Notes: a model not told the origin generated them from the sequence alone. A stretch of DNA of 59,403 nt from Rhodospirillaceae bacterium (GCA_018665815.1 JABJBP010000012.1:1-59403); one strand, 5' to 3'; shown: positions 15,610 through 26,366, counted from the first letter of the stretch. Translations and numbers: made by a program.

Positions 15610-18390
15610 CTACTCGGCGGCGGCGGTAGACGTGTCCGCATCCATTTCATCGGCGACGGTGGCCGCCAAGCGCGAACGGATCTGTTCGATCTTTGTCTGG
15701 CTATCGACCTTTAGGCCAAAAATATCTTTGACGTAAAAGACATCAATAGCGCGTTCGCCGAAAGTTGAGATGTGGGCACTCGATATCTGCAAACTCAGAT
15801 CATTGATCGTGGCGGTGACGTCGTGTAGGAAGCCGGGACGGTCGCGGCCATTGATCTCAATCACCGTGTGGGTGTTCGACGCCTGATTATCAATCAAAAC
15901 CCGGGGCGGCACCTTGAAAATCTGGGTGCGGTGCTTCAAATCCGTTTCGGCGCGCCGGGCGATTTCCCGAGCCGGGCGAACCTTGCCTTGGATGGCGTCG
16001 GCGATGCGTTTTCTAAGGCGCTTTTGGTCGGCGGCCCGGATATCGCCATCGCCACCGCCGATCAGGATAAAGAATGTGTCGAGCGCCATGCCGTCCCGGA
16101 GCGTGTTGATTTTCGCATCGACAACAGAAGCGCCGGCCAGTGCCATGGCACCGGCAATAACGGCAAACAAGCCGGGGTGATCCGGCGCATAAACAGTAAC
16201 CTCGCACACACCCTTGTCAGCACAATCGCGGCTATCGATGTGGAACGGCTTGTTGCTGCGGGTGGCTTCGCGGATGAGGTGGGCCTGGTGTTCCAAGGTA
16301 TCGGTATCAACCCCCAGCCAATAGCCGGCCTGGCCACGCTCCAAATGAGCTTCAATATCGGCTTCCGGCCAATCATCCAAACGCTCGGCCAATCGGCTTT
16401 TGGCACGGATTACCCGCTCGGCGCGGCGCTGCTCGGGCGCATCACCGCTCAAGACCTCCTGAGTGCGCCAATACAGTTCGCGCAACAAGCCGGCTTTCCA
16501 GGCATTCCAGACGTTCGGCCCGACGGCGCGGATATCGGCGACGGTCAGAACAAGCAGCAAGCGCAGGCGTTCCGGTGACTGCACGATGGCGGCGAAGTCG
16601 GCCACCGTTTTGGGGTCATCAAGGTCGCGCTTGAATGCAACGTCGCTCATTAACAAATGATGGCGGACCAGCCATGAGACGGTCTCTGTTTCCCAATCCG
16701 TCAGGCCGAAGCGGGGGCCCAGATCCAAGGCGATATCGGCACCCAGCTCGGAATGCGAGCCACCGCGGCCCTTGGCGATATCATGCAACAGCACCGCCAC
16801 ATAAAGCGCGCGGCGTGATTCAAGTTCCTGGACCACGCCACAGGCCACCGGATGATCATCACGCAGCCGGCCCGTGTAGATCCCATCGGCAATATCAATG
16901 GCACGGATGGTGTGCTCATCGACGGTGTAGACGTGATACATGTCGTACTGCATTTGCGCGACGACGCGACCAAAATCGGGCACGAAACGGCCGAACACAC
17001 CGGCTTCGTTCAACCACATGAGCGCAGTGCGGGGCGCAGGACCTATCAAAATTTCGACAAACAACCGGTTCGCATCCGGATCATCACGCAAGTCCGCATC
17101 GACCAGTTTCAGATTTTGGCTGACTAGGCGCAGTGCCTTCGGGTGAATATCAAGGTCGTTGTGCTGGGCCGCGTGGAACAGCTGCAACATTTTCAACGGT
17201 TCGGTTTTCAACTCCTTCGGCCCGCTGAGCGTCAAACGCCCGCTTTCGACGCGAAAGCCGTCGACCTCGGATTTCCCGAACCGGATGCCCCTGAGCCAAT
17301 TCGGGCCACGACGCTTTTTGTGCTGTTCTTCAAGCACCGCGCAAAGCACGCGGGTCAAATCACCGACGTCCTTGGCGATCAGAAAATAGTGCTTCATGAA
17401 GCGCTCGACACCGCGCGTGCCGGCGCGATCCCTGTAACCCATGCGCTGGCCCAGTTCTTCTTGGACGTTGAAAGTCAGGCGTTCGTCGGGACGGTTGGCC
17501 AGATAGTGAAGGTGGCAGCGCACCGTCCACAGAAAATTTTCGGCCTTCGCGAAGGTCCGGACATCGGCCGCGGTGAGCACGCCGGCGTCCCTCAATTCAC
17601 CGGCGCTATCGGCGTGGTACAGATATTTGGCGATCCAAAACAGCGTTTGCAGGTCGCGCAGACCACCCTTGCCTTCTTTTAAATTCGGCTCCAGCACATA
17701 GCGCGTGTCGCCCATGCGAGCATGGCGAGCGTCGCGCTCGGCCAGCTTTTCCTCAACGAACTTCGGCCCGCTGCCGGCGATGAGTTCTGCGTCAAACCGC
17801 GATTGAAATTGTTTGAACACCGGCTGATTGCCCCACAACCAGCGCGCATCCAGCAGGCTGGTGCGGATTGTCAGGTCTTCCTCTGCCAGGTGGATCGTTT
17901 CATCGATGGAGCGTGTCGCATGGCCGACCTTGAGGCCGATGTCCCAAAGTGTGTAGAGCGTGAATTCAACAACTTGTTCGGAATGCGGTGTCAATTTGTA
18001 AGGCAACAAAAACATCAAATCTACGTCGGAAAACGGCGCCAGTTCCACGCGCCCGTATCCACCGGTCGCCAGCACCGCCATTTGTTCGCCAGTCGTCGGG
18101 TTGGCAGCGGGATAGACGCTGGACAAGGCAAATTCGTGGATCAGGCGAACCAACTGGTCCATCAGATGGGCATTGGCGCGCGTCGCCTCCAAGCCGCCCG
18201 CTTCACCGGCCTCGAAGCGCCGCTGCACCTCATCCCAGCCAGCCTGGAAGGCATCTTTGAAAATATCCAGCACCTGACCCTGGGTTTTCGGCGTGTAGCC
18301 GGACCAGCTGACAATACCGTCAAGCTCGGCTTTCAGCGCCTTGCGGTCGATAATCTGCCGAGGTTTGGTGACGGTCGTTGACCTGGACAT
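15610..18390 (-). CDS. glnD: Bifunctional PII uridylyltransferase / uridylyl-removing enzyme
   Basis: A 926-residue nitrogen sensor that modifies PII proteins with UMP in nitrogen shortage and removes it when glutamine is high. Domains in order: nucleotidyltransferase (GGYGRVELAPFSDVDLMFLL near residue 105), a GlnD-specific helical region (EPNLKEGKGGLRDLQTLFW), the HD phosphohydrolase domain (VAVLLHDIAKGRGGSHSELG, then VRHHLLMSD), and two C-terminal ACT domains that sense glutamine (YAPDHPGLFAVIAGAMALAG and INGRDRPGFLHDVTATINDL). Length fits alphaproteobacterial GlnD. ATG at 18390 (MSRSTTV) is preferred to an ATG six codons upstream; both follow a GGAG-type site. Neighbour of mutS, as in many alphaproteobacteria. 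Confidence 0.95.
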   Translation of the reverse strand: MSRSTTVTKPRQIIDRKALKAELDGIVSWSGYTPKTQGQVLDIFKDAFQAGWDEVQRRFEAGEAGGLEATRANAHLMDQLVRLIHEFALSSVYPAANPTTGEQMAVLATGGYGRVELAPFSDVDLMFLLPYKLTPHSEQVVEFTLYTLWDIGLKVGHATRSIDETIHLAEEDLTIRTSLLDARWLWGNQPVFKQFQSRFDAELIAGSGPKFVEEKLAERDARHARMGDTRYVLEPNLKEGKGGLRDLQTLFWIAKYLYHADSAGELRDAGVLTAADVRTFAKAENFLWTVRCHLHYLANRPDERLTFNVQEELGQRMGYRDRAGTRGVERFMKHYFLIAKDVGDLTRVLCAVLEEQHKKRRGPNWLRGIRFGKSEVDGFRVESGRLTLSGPKELKTEPLKMLQLFHAAQHNDLDIHPKALRLVSQNLKLVDADLRDDPDANRLFVEILIGPAPRTALMWLNEAGVFGRFVPDFGRVVAQMQYDMYHVYTVDEHTIRAIDIADGIYTGRLRDDHPVACGVVQELESRRALYVAVLLHDIAKGRGGSHSELGADIALDLGPRFGLTDWETETVSWLVRHHLLMSDVAFKRDLDDPKTVADFAAIVQSPERLRLLLVLTVADIRAVGPNVWNAWKAGLLRELYWRTQEVLSGDAPEQRRAERVIRAKSRLAERLDDWPEADIEAHLERGQAGYWLGVDTDTLEHQAHLIREATRSNKPFHIDSRDCADKGVCEVTVYAPDHPGLFAVIAGAMALAGASVVDAKINTLRDGMALDTFFILIGGGDGDIRAADQKRLRKRIADAIQGKVRPAREIARRAETDLKHRTQIFKVPPRVLIDNQASNTHTVIEINGRDRPGFLHDVTATINDLSLQISSAHISTFGERAIDVFYVKDIFGLKVDSQTKIEQIRSRLAATVADEMDADTSTAAAE

Positions 18391-18696
18391 GAAATGCCGG
18401 CTCCTCAAGCGCCTCTCTTATATAGCGCCCAACGACGCCGGGCGAAAGCGCGAACCAGCCAAGACTGAACGAAAGATCTCCACACAAAGGCCCCGTTCAC
18501 CAGATAATTTCATGTCGATATCGATTCGGGCATAACAAAGTGTGGGTTTAACATCGATGGGCTGATCATAATTTAAATCTAAGGGAGCAAGAAATATTAA
18601 ATGATCTTAAGCTTAATGAAAAATAGTGCCGATTGTCGCCATTTTTAGCAATTAGGGGTATTTTGATATGCTTAAATTAAAGTCTCTGAACTTAGA
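18391..18696. promoter_or_regulatory. AT-rich spacer between mutS and glnD
   Basis: The 306-base gap holds no gene I can support. Its left half is normal GC; the right half (about 18535-18690) is very AT-rich, unlike the flanking genes. It should contain the glnD promoter and the end of the mutS transcript. I see no clear terminator hairpin. Confidence 0.4.
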
Positions 18697-21492
18697 TCAA
18701 TCATCTGCGCTATCTTGGCGTATTCGTTTCAATGTATAGATAAATTCCAAGGCGGCGCGGGGTGTCATTTCATCGGGACTGACGGCATCAACGGCTTTGT
18801 CGGACTCTGAAGGCGCCGCTGATATTGGTCCCGCCGCCGGACGCTGGGCGGGGGCTGCCTGAAACAAAGGCAGGTCATGGGCCAATTGATGCACGGCGGA
18901 CGTTTGTTCATCGGCCTCTAAGGTCTTCAAGACGGCATTGGCACGCGCAACCACGCCAGCGGGTAGCCCGGCCAGCTTGCCAACATGGATGCCATAGGAC
19001 CGATCAGCGGCCCCGGCAGCAACCTCATGCAGGAAAACCACATCGTCGCGCCATTCCTTGACCCGCATGGTGTGACACCGGAGCGCCGATAACGCGCCGG
19101 CCAAAGCCGTCAGCTCATGATAGTGTGTCGCGAACAAAGCCCGGCATTGGTTGGTTTCGTGCAGGTGCTCGACCACCGCCCAGGCAATGGACAGGCCATC
19201 ATAGGTCGCCGTGCCGCGCCCGATCTCATCAAGGATCACCAGCGCTCGCGGCCCGGCTTGGTTGAGAATTGTCGCGGTTTCGACCATTTCAACCATGAAT
19301 GTGGAGCGTCCCTGGGCGAGGTCATCAGACGCGCCGACACGTGAAAACAGGCGGTCGACGGCGCCGATCCGCGCCGCTTCGGCGGGCACGAATGACCCCA
19401 TCTGGGCGAGGATCGCGATCAAGGCGTTTTGCCGAAGAAACGTGCTTTTGCCAGCCATGTTCGGGCCTGTTAGAAGCCACAGGCGACCGGGGTTTGCGTC
19501 TTGATCAATGTCTGGACCGGCGTCTTCGGCGGCGTCATCGGGGTCATCGATGCCTCCGTCGTCGAGCCGGCAATCATTGGCAACGAAGGGGCCGTCGCCC
19601 GCGGCTTCAAGCGCCGCTTCAACCACCGGGTGGCGACCACCAGAAATCTCAAAAGCCCGGCTGGCATCGACGACGGGCCGGTGGTAGCGCCGGGTTTCGG
19701 CCAGTTCCGCCAACCCCGACATGACATCGATCTCAGCCAATGCGGCGGCGGCGGCGGCGATCGGTTCGGCCAAACCGGCCACGTCTGCGACCAAATCCGC
19801 AAATAGCGCGAGCTCCAAGGCCAGCGCCTGATCAGCCGCCTTAGCGATGCGGCCCTCCAATTCCGACAGATCAACCGTATTAAAGCGCATGGCGTTGGCC
19901 ATGGTCTGGCGGTGAATGAACGGACTGTCGGCGCCGGATGGCATGCTTTCCGCCTGCTTCGCGGGCACCTCAATGAAGTACCCCAGCACGTTGTTGTGTT
20001 TGATTTTCAGGCTGTTCAACCCGGTCGAGCCCGCATAGTCGGCTTGCAGGCCGGCGATCAGCTTGCGGCTTTCATCACGTAGCTGGGTTAATTCATCGAG
20101 CTCAGCAGAAAAGCCAGAGCGTATGAAGCCGCCGTCGCGAATGCTGATCGGCAGTTCCTCGGCCAACGCGTGGCCAAGGCGTTCGATCAGCGCCGCATGT
20201 TCGCCCAACGCCGTGTCGGCCGCCACGACATCGTCAATTCCGTCGCCGGCCAATGTGTTGCCGAGGCTTGATTGGAATAGCGCGCGGACCTCGGCGGCGC
20301 GGTCCAGGCCATCGCGAATGGCCGCCAGATCGCGCGGCCCGCCCCGATCCAAGGTCAGCCGGCTGAGTCCGCGGGCAATATCCGGAGTCCGACCGAGAAT
20401 TTCACGCATCTCGCCGCGCAACCGATGATCGGCGGCGAATAAGCCCACGGCGTCGAGACGCCGTCCAATGACCACCGGATCGGTCAACGGTTGCGCCAAG
20501 CGGTCCGCCAAAAGCCTGGCCCCAGCGCCGGTGACGGTGCGGTCGATGACACTCAGCACCGAGCCCCGAAATTCGCCGGAAAGCGTTCGGGTCAGCTCAA
20601 GATTGCGTCGCGTCGCGGCGTCAATTTCCATCAAGGCACCGACGCTGATACGGACCGGCTCGGCGATCCGCGGCAAACGGCCTTTTTGCGTCAGTTCAAC
20701 ATAATCTACCAACCCGCCGGCAGCAGCGGTCTCGGCGCGGCTAAATTCACCGAACGCATCGAGGGTGGCGACGCCGTAGAGACTTTCCAGGCGCTTGCGC
20801 CCGGCGGTGGAATCCAAACGCGCCGCCGGTAGCGGGGTCAACCGTTCACCCCAGGCGCTCAGAGTGTCCGCCGTATCGGGCGCCGTCAGCAAGTTTTCCG
20901 AAATCAGCAGCTCCCCTGCATCCAAGCGCGCCAACGCCGCATCAAGATCGCCGACGGCCAGAGCCTGGGTCGAGAGCACCCCGGTCGACACATCAATCCA
21001 GGCTAGGCCGAAGTCGCCCTGCGAGCGGGCCACGGCGGCGAGGTAATTGTGGCGCCGGGCGTCCAGCAATGTGTCTTCGGTAATCGTGCCTGGCGTCACC
21101 ACACGGACAACATCGCGATTAACGACGGATTTCGCGCCGCGCTTCTTAGCCTCCGCGGGATCTTCGGTCTGCTCACAGATCGCGACCCGAAAACCCTGGC
21201 GGATCAGGCGGTTCAAATAGACCTCGTGAGAATGCACCGGCACCCCGCACATGGGGATATCATCGCCCAAATGCTTGCCGCGTTTGGTCAACGCGATATC
21301 CAGCGCACCGGCCGCCTTCACCGCATCTTCGAAGAACATCTCATAGAAATCGCCCATGCGGTAAAACAACAGGCCGTCGGGATGGGCATCCTTGATTTTT
21401 AGGTACTGCGTCATCATCGGCGTCATCGCCGCCGGGGCATGATTTTCGGTGCCAGTCTCGTCTTGGGTCAATTGCGGTGCGGGATGCGGCAT
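18697..21492 (-). CDS. mutS: DNA mismatch repair protein MutS
   Basis: A 931-residue mismatch-recognition ATPase. The N-terminal mismatch-binding domain shows the Phe-X-Glu motif in [13 protein letters not shown] near residue 50. The ATPase has Walker [14 protein letters not shown], Walker [18 protein letters not shown] and the conserved ATHYHELT. A stretch of about 25 mostly acidic residues ([20 protein letters not shown] and beyond) is inserted just before Walker A between the core and ATPase domains, which is longer and more acidic than in E. coli MutS. The start at ATG 21492 (MPHPAPQ) is a choice; ATG at about 21426 would give the shorter family-like opening, and one at 21558 overlaps the structured region upstream of maeB. 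Confidence 0.94.
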   Translation of the reverse strand: MPHPAPQLTQDETGTENHAPAAMTPMMTQYLKIKDAHPDGLLFYRMGDFYEMFFEDAVKAAGALDIALTKRGKHLGDDIPMCGVPVHSHEVYLNRLIRQGFRVAICEQTEDPAEAKKRGAKSVVNRDVVRVVTPGTITEDTLLDARRHNYLAAVARSQGDFGLAWIDVSTGVLSTQALAVGDLDAALARLDAGELLISENLLTAPDTADTLSAWGERLTPLPAARLDSTAGRKRLESLYGVATLDAFGEFSRAETAAAGGLVDYVELTQKGRLPRIAEPVRISVGALMEIDAATRRNLELTRTLSGEFRGSVLSVIDRTVTGAGARLLADRLAQPLTDPVVIGRRLDAVGLFAADHRLRGEMREILGRTPDIARGLSRLTLDRGGPRDLAAIRDGLDRAAEVRALFQSSLGNTLAGDGIDDVVAADTALGEHAALIERLGHALAEELPISIRDGGFIRSGFSAELDELTQLRDESRKLIAGLQADYAGSTGLNSLKIKHNNVLGYFIEVPAKQAESMPSGADSPFIHRQTMANAMRFNTVDLSELEGRIAKAADQALALELALFADLVADVAGLAEPIAAAAAALAEIDVMSGLAELAETRRYHRPVVDASRAFEISGGRHPVVEAALEAAGDGPFVANDCRLDDGGIDDPDDAAEDAGPDIDQDANPGRLWLLTGPNMAGKSTFLRQNALIAILAQMGSFVPAEAARIGAVDRLFSRVGASDDLAQGRSTFMVEMVETATILNQAGPRALVILDEIGRGTATYDGLSIAWAVVEHLHETNQCRALFATHYHELTALAGALSALRCHTMRVKEWRDDVVFLHEVAAGAADRSYGIHVGKLAGLPAGVVARANAVLKTLEADEQTSAVHQLAHDLPLFQAAPAQRPAAGPISAAPSESDKAVDAVSPDEMTPRAALEFIYTLKRIRQDSADD

Positions 21493-21580
21493 GGGCGATG
21501 GCGCTTTACTCTCAGGGCGGCTTCGGCACAATAAACATAACAGGCCAAAAGCGCCCAAGAAAGAAGTGCGGAACGGTAAA

Positions 21581-21677
21581 GCAAATCCCGAGTGGATGGG
21601 TCATCCACGACGACGTATTTGCAGCGATAAACAAGCAAATCCCAAGCGGATGGGTCCATCCGCGACGATGAAATTGC
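21581..21677 (+). repeat. Two tandem structured repeats (covarying hairpins) before maeB
   Basis: Two copies of a roughly 43-base unit start at 21581 and 21635 (offset 54). Each begins GCAAATCCC, then has a 7-bp hairpin: GTGGATG/CATCCAC in unit 1 (21592-21608, loop GGT) and GCGGATG/CATCCGC in unit 2 (21646-21663, loop GGTC). The T-A pair of unit 1 is a C-G pair in unit 2, a compensatory change. In unit 1 the flanks GCAAAT and ATTTGC can close an outer stem; in unit 2 the flanks are partly complementary (GCAA/TTGC). After each hairpin comes CGACGA. The second unit ends 38 bases before the maeB ATG, so it would lie in its 5' leader. I do not recognise it as a known riboswitch. Confidence 0.7.
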
Positions 21678-21715
21678 AACAACTAAAGAGCAGACAACCT
21701 GGGAATTCGAAAATT

Positions 21716-23977
21716 ATGGACGAACAAGCCAATAAAATCCTCGGTCAGGAGGCCTTGCGCATGCATGCCAAGGGCCGCCCGGGGAAACTGGAAATCCACG
21801 CCACCAAACCCTTGGTCACGCAACGCGACCTGACGCTCGCCTATTCGCCAGGCGTCGCCGCACCGTGCCTGGAAATCCATCGCGACCCCGATCTGGCCTA
21901 CGATTACACGGCGGTCGGCAACCTTGTAGCCATCGTCTCCAACGGCACGGCGGTGCTGGGGCTCGGCAACATCGGCGCGCTGGCGGCGAAGCCGGTGATG
22001 GAAGGCAAATCCGTCCTGTTCAAGCGCTTCGCCGATGTCGACGGCTTCAACGTCGAGGTCCATTCCGAAGATGTTGATGAGATTGTCGATGCGGTAACCC
22101 GCTTCGGGCCGAGCTTCGGCGGGATTAATCTGGAAGATATCAAGGCACCGGAATGTTTCGTCATCGAGCAAAGATTGCGTGAACTGCTGGATATCCCGGT
22201 GTTCCACGATGACCAGCACGGCACTGCGATCATTACCGCAGCCGGCCTGATCAACGCCTTGGAATTGACCGATCGCAAGATTGATAAATTCACCATGGTG
22301 ATGAACGGCGCAGGTTCCGCGTCGATTGCATGCGCCGAGTTGTTCGTAACCATGGGCATGCCGCGCAAAAATATTATCATGTGCGATTCCAAAGGCGTCA
22401 TTCACAAGGGCCGCACCGACGGCATGAACCAATGGAAATCAGCCTACGCCTCAAGCACCAAGGCCCGGACACTGGCCGAGGCGCTGGATGGTGCCGATTG
22501 CTTCATCGGGCTTTCCGTCGGCGGCGCCGTGACCACCGATATGGTGGCAGCGATGGCCGACAAGCCGATAATTTTTGCGATGGCCAATCCGGATCCGGAA
22601 ATCACGCCGGAAGATGTCAAGGCGACACGCGATGACGCGATCATCGCCACGGGCCGCTCGGATTACCCGAACCAGGTCAACAATGTCCTGGGCTTCCCTT
22701 ACATCTTTCGCGGTGCATTGGATGTGCGCGCCTCGACCATCAACGATGATATGAAAATGGCCGCCGCCCGTGCCCTGGCCGAACTGGCCCGCGAAGATGT
22801 CCCCGATGAGGTGGACGAAGCTTATGCGGGCACGCACCTGCGTTATGGTCCCGATTACCTGATCCCTGCACCCTTTGACCCCCGGTTGATTACCGCCGTA
22901 CCCCGCGCCGTGGCACAGGCTGCGATGAATTCCGGTGTCGCGCGCCGGCCAATCATCGACATGGATGCCTACGAAGCGGAATTATCGGCGCGTCTCAATC
23001 CGACGGCGGGTAGCCTGCACGGTATCTTCGAAGAGCTGCGCAAAAACCCGAAACGCGTGGTCTTTGCCGAAGGCGAAGAAGAAAAAAGCATCCGCGCCGC
23101 CTATGCATTTCTAAATGGCGGCTTCGGCACGCCAATTTTGATCGGCCGGGAAGAACGGGTACGGAGCACCATGGACCAGTTGGGGCTGCCGGCCAGCGCT
23201 GCCATCGAAATCGTCAATTCGAAGCTCAGCCCATCGACCGCCGATTATATTAATTTGTTGTATGAGCGCCTGCAGCGACGCGGCTATCTGGAACGCGACT
23301 GCGTGCGCATGGTCAACCGTGACCGCAATGTCTTCGGCGCCTTGATGGTCCAATCTGGTGATGCTGACGCCCTGGTCACCGGGCTGACGCGCAATTATCA
23401 CATGGCGTTGGATCAGATCACCCGGGTACTTGACCCAGCGGCGGGCAGCCATGTCTTCGGATTGTCCATGGTGATGACCCAAGGCAAAACGTTGTTTGTC
23501 GCCGACACCGCCATTCATGAAGTACTGTCGCCCGAACAAATGGCCGATATCGCCCAGCAGGCAGCAGCTGTAGCGCGCGGGCTCGGCCATGAGCCACGTG
23601 TCGCGCTGATTTCGTATTCGAACTTCGGCCACCCTGATCTGCCCCGTGCCCAACCGGTGCGCGACGCGGTCAAGGTTTTGGACGAACGTCACGTGGGCTT
23701 TGAATACGAAGGCGAGATGACCGTTGAGGTGGCCTTGAACACCGAGGTTATGGCCAATTATCCGTTCTGCCGGCTGACCGGGCCGGCCAACGTTTTGATC
23801 ATGCCTAGCCTGCATACGTCTCAGGTCTCAACCCAGTTGCTGAAATCCTTGGGCGGCGGCACGGTGCTGGGCCCGGTGTTGATCGGGTTATCGAAACCGG
23901 TGCAGATCGTACCCATGGGTACAACAGTGTCGGATATGGTCAACATGGCCGCCCTCGCGGCGCAGGCCGCGGATTAG
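21716..23977 (+). CDS. maeB: NADP-dependent malic enzyme with phosphotransacetylase-like C-terminal domain
   Basis: A 753-residue MaeB-type malic enzyme, which oxidatively decarboxylates malate to pyruvate with NADP. The malic domain comes first (LAYSPGVAAPCLEIHRDPDL near residue 45), then the NAD(P)-binding domain (FTMVMNGAGSASIACAELFV; VGGAVTTDMVAAM; IFAMANPDPEITPEDV), then a phosphotransacetylase-like domain (RVVFAEGEEEKSIRAAY; SDMVNMAALAAQAA end) thought to sense acetyl-CoA in this family. The ATG at 21716 opens MDEQANKILGQEALRMHAKG, the family's usual start; no strong ribosome site precedes it. The stop (TAG) overlaps the next gene's GTG, so the two should be translationally coupled. Its leader carries two tandem hairpins. 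Confidence 0.94.
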   Translation: MDEQANKILGQEALRMHAKGRPGKLEIHATKPLVTQRDLTLAYSPGVAAPCLEIHRDPDLAYDYTAVGNLVAIVSNGTAVLGLGNIGALAAKPVMEGKSVLFKRFADVDGFNVEVHSEDVDEIVDAVTRFGPSFGGINLEDIKAPECFVIEQRLRELLDIPVFHDDQHGTAIITAAGLINALELTDRKIDKFTMVMNGAGSASIACAELFVTMGMPRKNIIMCDSKGVIHKGRTDGMNQWKSAYASSTKARTLAEALDGADCFIGLSVGGAVTTDMVAAMADKPIIFAMANPDPEITPEDVKATRDDAIIATGRSDYPNQVNNVLGFPYIFRGALDVRASTINDDMKMAAARALAELAREDVPDEVDEAYAGTHLRYGPDYLIPAPFDPRLITAVPRAVAQAAMNSGVARRPIIDMDAYEAELSARLNPTAGSLHGIFEELRKNPKRVVFAEGEEEKSIRAAYAFLNGGFGTPILIGREERVRSTMDQLGLPASAAIEIVNSKLSPSTADYINLLYERLQRRGYLERDCVRMVNRDRNVFGALMVQSGDADALVTGLTRNYHMALDQITRVLDPAAGSHVFGLSMVMTQGKTLFVADTAIHEVLSPEQMADIAQQAAAVARGLGHEPRVALISYSNFGHPDLPRAQPVRDAVKVLDERHVGFEYEGEMTVEVALNTEVMANYPFCRLTGPANVLIMPSLHTSQVSTQLLKSLGGGTVLGPVLIGLSKPVQIVPMGTTVSDMVNMAALAAQAAD

Positions 23978-25893
23978 TGGACGACGACGATATCCCGGCC
24001 AACGTTTGTACAAATCAACCCCTGTCGGCAATTATCAGTCGGCGGCAGGCGTTGATGGGCGGCGGCGCAATGGGATTGGCCGCCGCGGCAACATTACTGT
24101 CCGGTCCTGCCGCCGGTGCCCGGACAAATCCTTCCAGCTTGAAATTCCGTCAGCCGCCGCACCGCATCAGCGACACCCACCAGATTGCCTCGGGGTACCG
24201 GGCTGATGTGCTGATTGGATGGGGTGACGCCGTGGTGGCGGGGACGCCGGCGCATGACCTTGAGAACCAGACGGCGGCGGCGCAGTCGGGTCAGTTTGGA
24301 ACCAACAACGACTTTATTGGGTATCTTCCGTTGCCCACCGAGAGCCGCCAAAGTGCGCACGGGCTGCTCTGCGTCAATCATGAATATGCAAATGCGGAGT
24401 TGATGTGGCCGGGGCTGACCCGGTCGGACAAATTCGAAAAAATGACCGCCGCCATGGCCGCCGTGGAAATGGCCGCCCACGGCCATTCGGTGATTGAGGT
24501 CAAAAGGCACGCCGGGCGCTGGTCGGTAACATCAGATAGCCGGTTCGCACGGCGGATCACGGCGACCACGCCGATCCGGATTTCCGGCCCGGCGGCCGGT
24601 CATGCGCGACTTAAAACCGCAGCCGATACCACCGGTAAGCAGGCACTTGGCACAATCAACAACTGCGCCGGCGGGGTGACGCCGTGGGGCACGGTGTTGA
24701 TCGCCGAAGAAAACTTCCATGGCTATTTCACCGGTGATCCTGAGGGTACGCCGGAGGCCATGAACCACGCGCGCATGGGCCTGAAGGGCCGGCCCTGGTA
24801 TGCCTGGGGCCGGTTTGATGCGCGCTTTGATGTATCGCGCGAACCGCGCGAACCCAACCGGTTTGGCTGGATTGTCGAGATTGACCCATACGACCCAAAC
24901 GCGGTGCCGGTCAAACGCACAGCACTTGGCCGCTTCAAACATGAAGGCGCAAATGTGGCTCTCGATATCAGCGGCCGCGCCGTCGCCTACACCGGTGACG
25001 ACCAAGCCAACGAATATCTCTACAAGTTCGTCTCAAAAGATCGCATGGAGCCCGCCCGTCGTGACGCCAATCGGCGTTTACTGGACAAGGGCACATTGTT
25101 CGTCGCCCGTTTCGATTCCGACGGCACACTGATCTGGCTGCCGCTTACCTGGGGCACGGCGCCGCTGGATCAGGCCAACGGATTTGCGTCGCAAGCCGAT
25201 GTGTTGATTGAAACCCGGCGGGCCGCCGATCTGTTAGGTGCCACGCCCATGGACAGGCCGGAAGACGTTGAAGCTAACCCTGTGAACGGCCGGGTCTATG
25301 TCATGCTGACCAATAACACGCGGCGCGACTTTGGCGACGACGGCGCCAATCCGCGCGGGCCCAATCCACACGGCCATGTATTAGAAATCATCCCGCCCGG
25401 CGCCGAAGGCGAGGGCGCAAACAACAGCGTGGGGCACGCATCACCACAGGCAAGTTGGCGTATTCTTTTAAAAGCCGGCGACCCATCGGCGGCTCATGAC
25501 GCTGAATATCACCCGGCGACGGCTGAGTTCGGGTCCTGGTTGGCGGCGCCGGACAACTGCGCCTTCGATAACCATGGCCGCCTGTGGATCGCCACGGACC
25601 AGGGATCAAAGCAGCGCCGTAACAATATCCCAGACGGCCTATACGGCTGTGATGTGGCCGGGCCGGGCCGGGCATTACCCCGCCTGCTTTTCGCCTGTCC
25701 AAAGGGCGCCGAGATGTGTGGACCGGCGTTTACACCCGACAACACAACCCTTTTTTGCGCCGTCCAGCACCCGGGTGAAGGTTCCACCTTTGATGCGCCC
25801 TCAACCCGCTGGCCTGATTTCGACCCGCGCCGACCGCCGCGTGCCGGCGTGGTTGCGATCACGCGTCCGGACGGCAAACCAATTGGCGAGTGA
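23977..25893 (+). CDS. PhoX-like (DUF839) alkaline phosphatase family protein, Tat-exported
   Basis: A 638-residue secreted protein. Near residue 22 it has a twin-arginine export signal (SRRQALMGGGAMGLAAAATL). The body matches DUF839/PhoX beta-propeller proteins: GLLCVNHEYANAELMWPG, NNCAGGVTPWGTVLIAEENF, RFKHEGANVALDISGRAVAY, TGDDQANEYLYKFVS, PDNCAFDNHGRLWIATDQGS. PhoX enzymes are calcium/iron phosphomonoesterases that release phosphate in the periplasm, common in marine bacteria; many DUF839 proteins are untested. The start is a GTG that shares bases with the maeB stop. No Pho-box or phosphate-uptake genes are seen, so regulation by phosphate is not shown here. Confidence 0.86.
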   Translation: MDDDDIPANVCTNQPLSAIISRRQALMGGGAMGLAAAATLLSGPAAGARTNPSSLKFRQPPHRISDTHQIASGYRADVLIGWGDAVVAGTPAHDLENQTAAAQSGQFGTNNDFIGYLPLPTESRQSAHGLLCVNHEYANAELMWPGLTRSDKFEKMTAAMAAVEMAAHGHSVIEVKRHAGRWSVTSDSRFARRITATTPIRISGPAAGHARLKTAADTTGKQALGTINNCAGGVTPWGTVLIAEENFHGYFTGDPEGTPEAMNHARMGLKGRPWYAWGRFDARFDVSREPREPNRFGWIVEIDPYDPNAVPVKRTALGRFKHEGANVALDISGRAVAYTGDDQANEYLYKFVSKDRMEPARRDANRRLLDKGTLFVARFDSDGTLIWLPLTWGTAPLDQANGFASQADVLIETRRAADLLGATPMDRPEDVEANPVNGRVYVMLTNNTRRDFGDDGANPRGPNPHGHVLEIIPPGAEGEGANNSVGHASPQASWRILLKAGDPSAAHDAEYHPATAEFGSWLAAPDNCAFDNHGRLWIATDQGSKQRRNNIPDGLYGCDVAGPGRALPRLLFACPKGAEMCGPAFTPDNTTLFCAVQHPGEGSTFDAPSTRWPDFDPRRPPRAGVVAITRPDGKPIGE

Positions 25894-25913
25894 AGACGCG
25901 GCAGAACTGCCAG

Positions 25914-26366
25914 TCAGGCCGGCTTGAACCGCGGCACACCGACGATCTTATCAAAGACATCGTAGATGAAATCAGCGACGTAACTTCCCCGATTGGAAAT
26001 CAGATCGCGAAGCGCCGGCGCGGCATTGATCCCGCCGAGCGCCTCAAAATCGCTGGGTGCACAGGGCATCGAATGATCATCGGCCGCATAAGTCATGCTC
26101 CACTGATTGAAAACGCTTTGATCAATGGGCTCATGGATCAGCAGATCGACATCGAAATGCCGGCGATCAATATTGATGCGTTCGGACAATTCCATGGTCT
26201 CCGCCTCGCCGCCTTCAATCACCTGGATGAACGTTCCCGCGCCATAAAGCAGGCTGCCGACAATGCCGTCGCGCAGGTTATTGGCCGACGCCGACGTCAT
26301 GATCTGCTCAAGATCATCTCGGCTCAGCCAACCGGCGGCTTTGGAAATATAAATCATCCGGCGCAT
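25914..26366 (-). CDS. BLUF-domain blue-light photoreceptor, single domain
   Basis: A 150-residue protein whose first 95 residues are a BLUF flavin-binding domain. The key residues fall at exactly the spacings of AppA: Tyr6 (MIYIS), Asn30 (SANNL), Gln48 (GTFIQVIEGG), and Trp89 and Met91 (NQWSM). Blue light on the bound FAD shifts the Tyr-Gln hydrogen bonding and signals to a partner. The remaining 55 residues have no recognised output domain, so it probably acts through another protein. It is divergent from, and about 240 bp from, a class III cyclase gene, making that the obvious candidate partner; this is inference. It converges with the phoX-like gene, 20 bp away. Confidence 0.9.
   Translation of the reverse strand: MRRMIYISKAAGWLSRDDLEQIMTSASANNLRDGIVGSLLYGAGTFIQVIEGGEAETMELSERINIDRRHFDVDLLIHEPIDQSVFNQWSMTYAADDHSMPCAPSDFEALGGINAAPALRDLISNRGSYVADFIYDVFDKIVGVPRFKPA

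Noticed and set aside
15868-16578. 236-codon frame opposite glnD
   Set aside because: Antisense to the HD and ACT region of glnD; no family resemblance.
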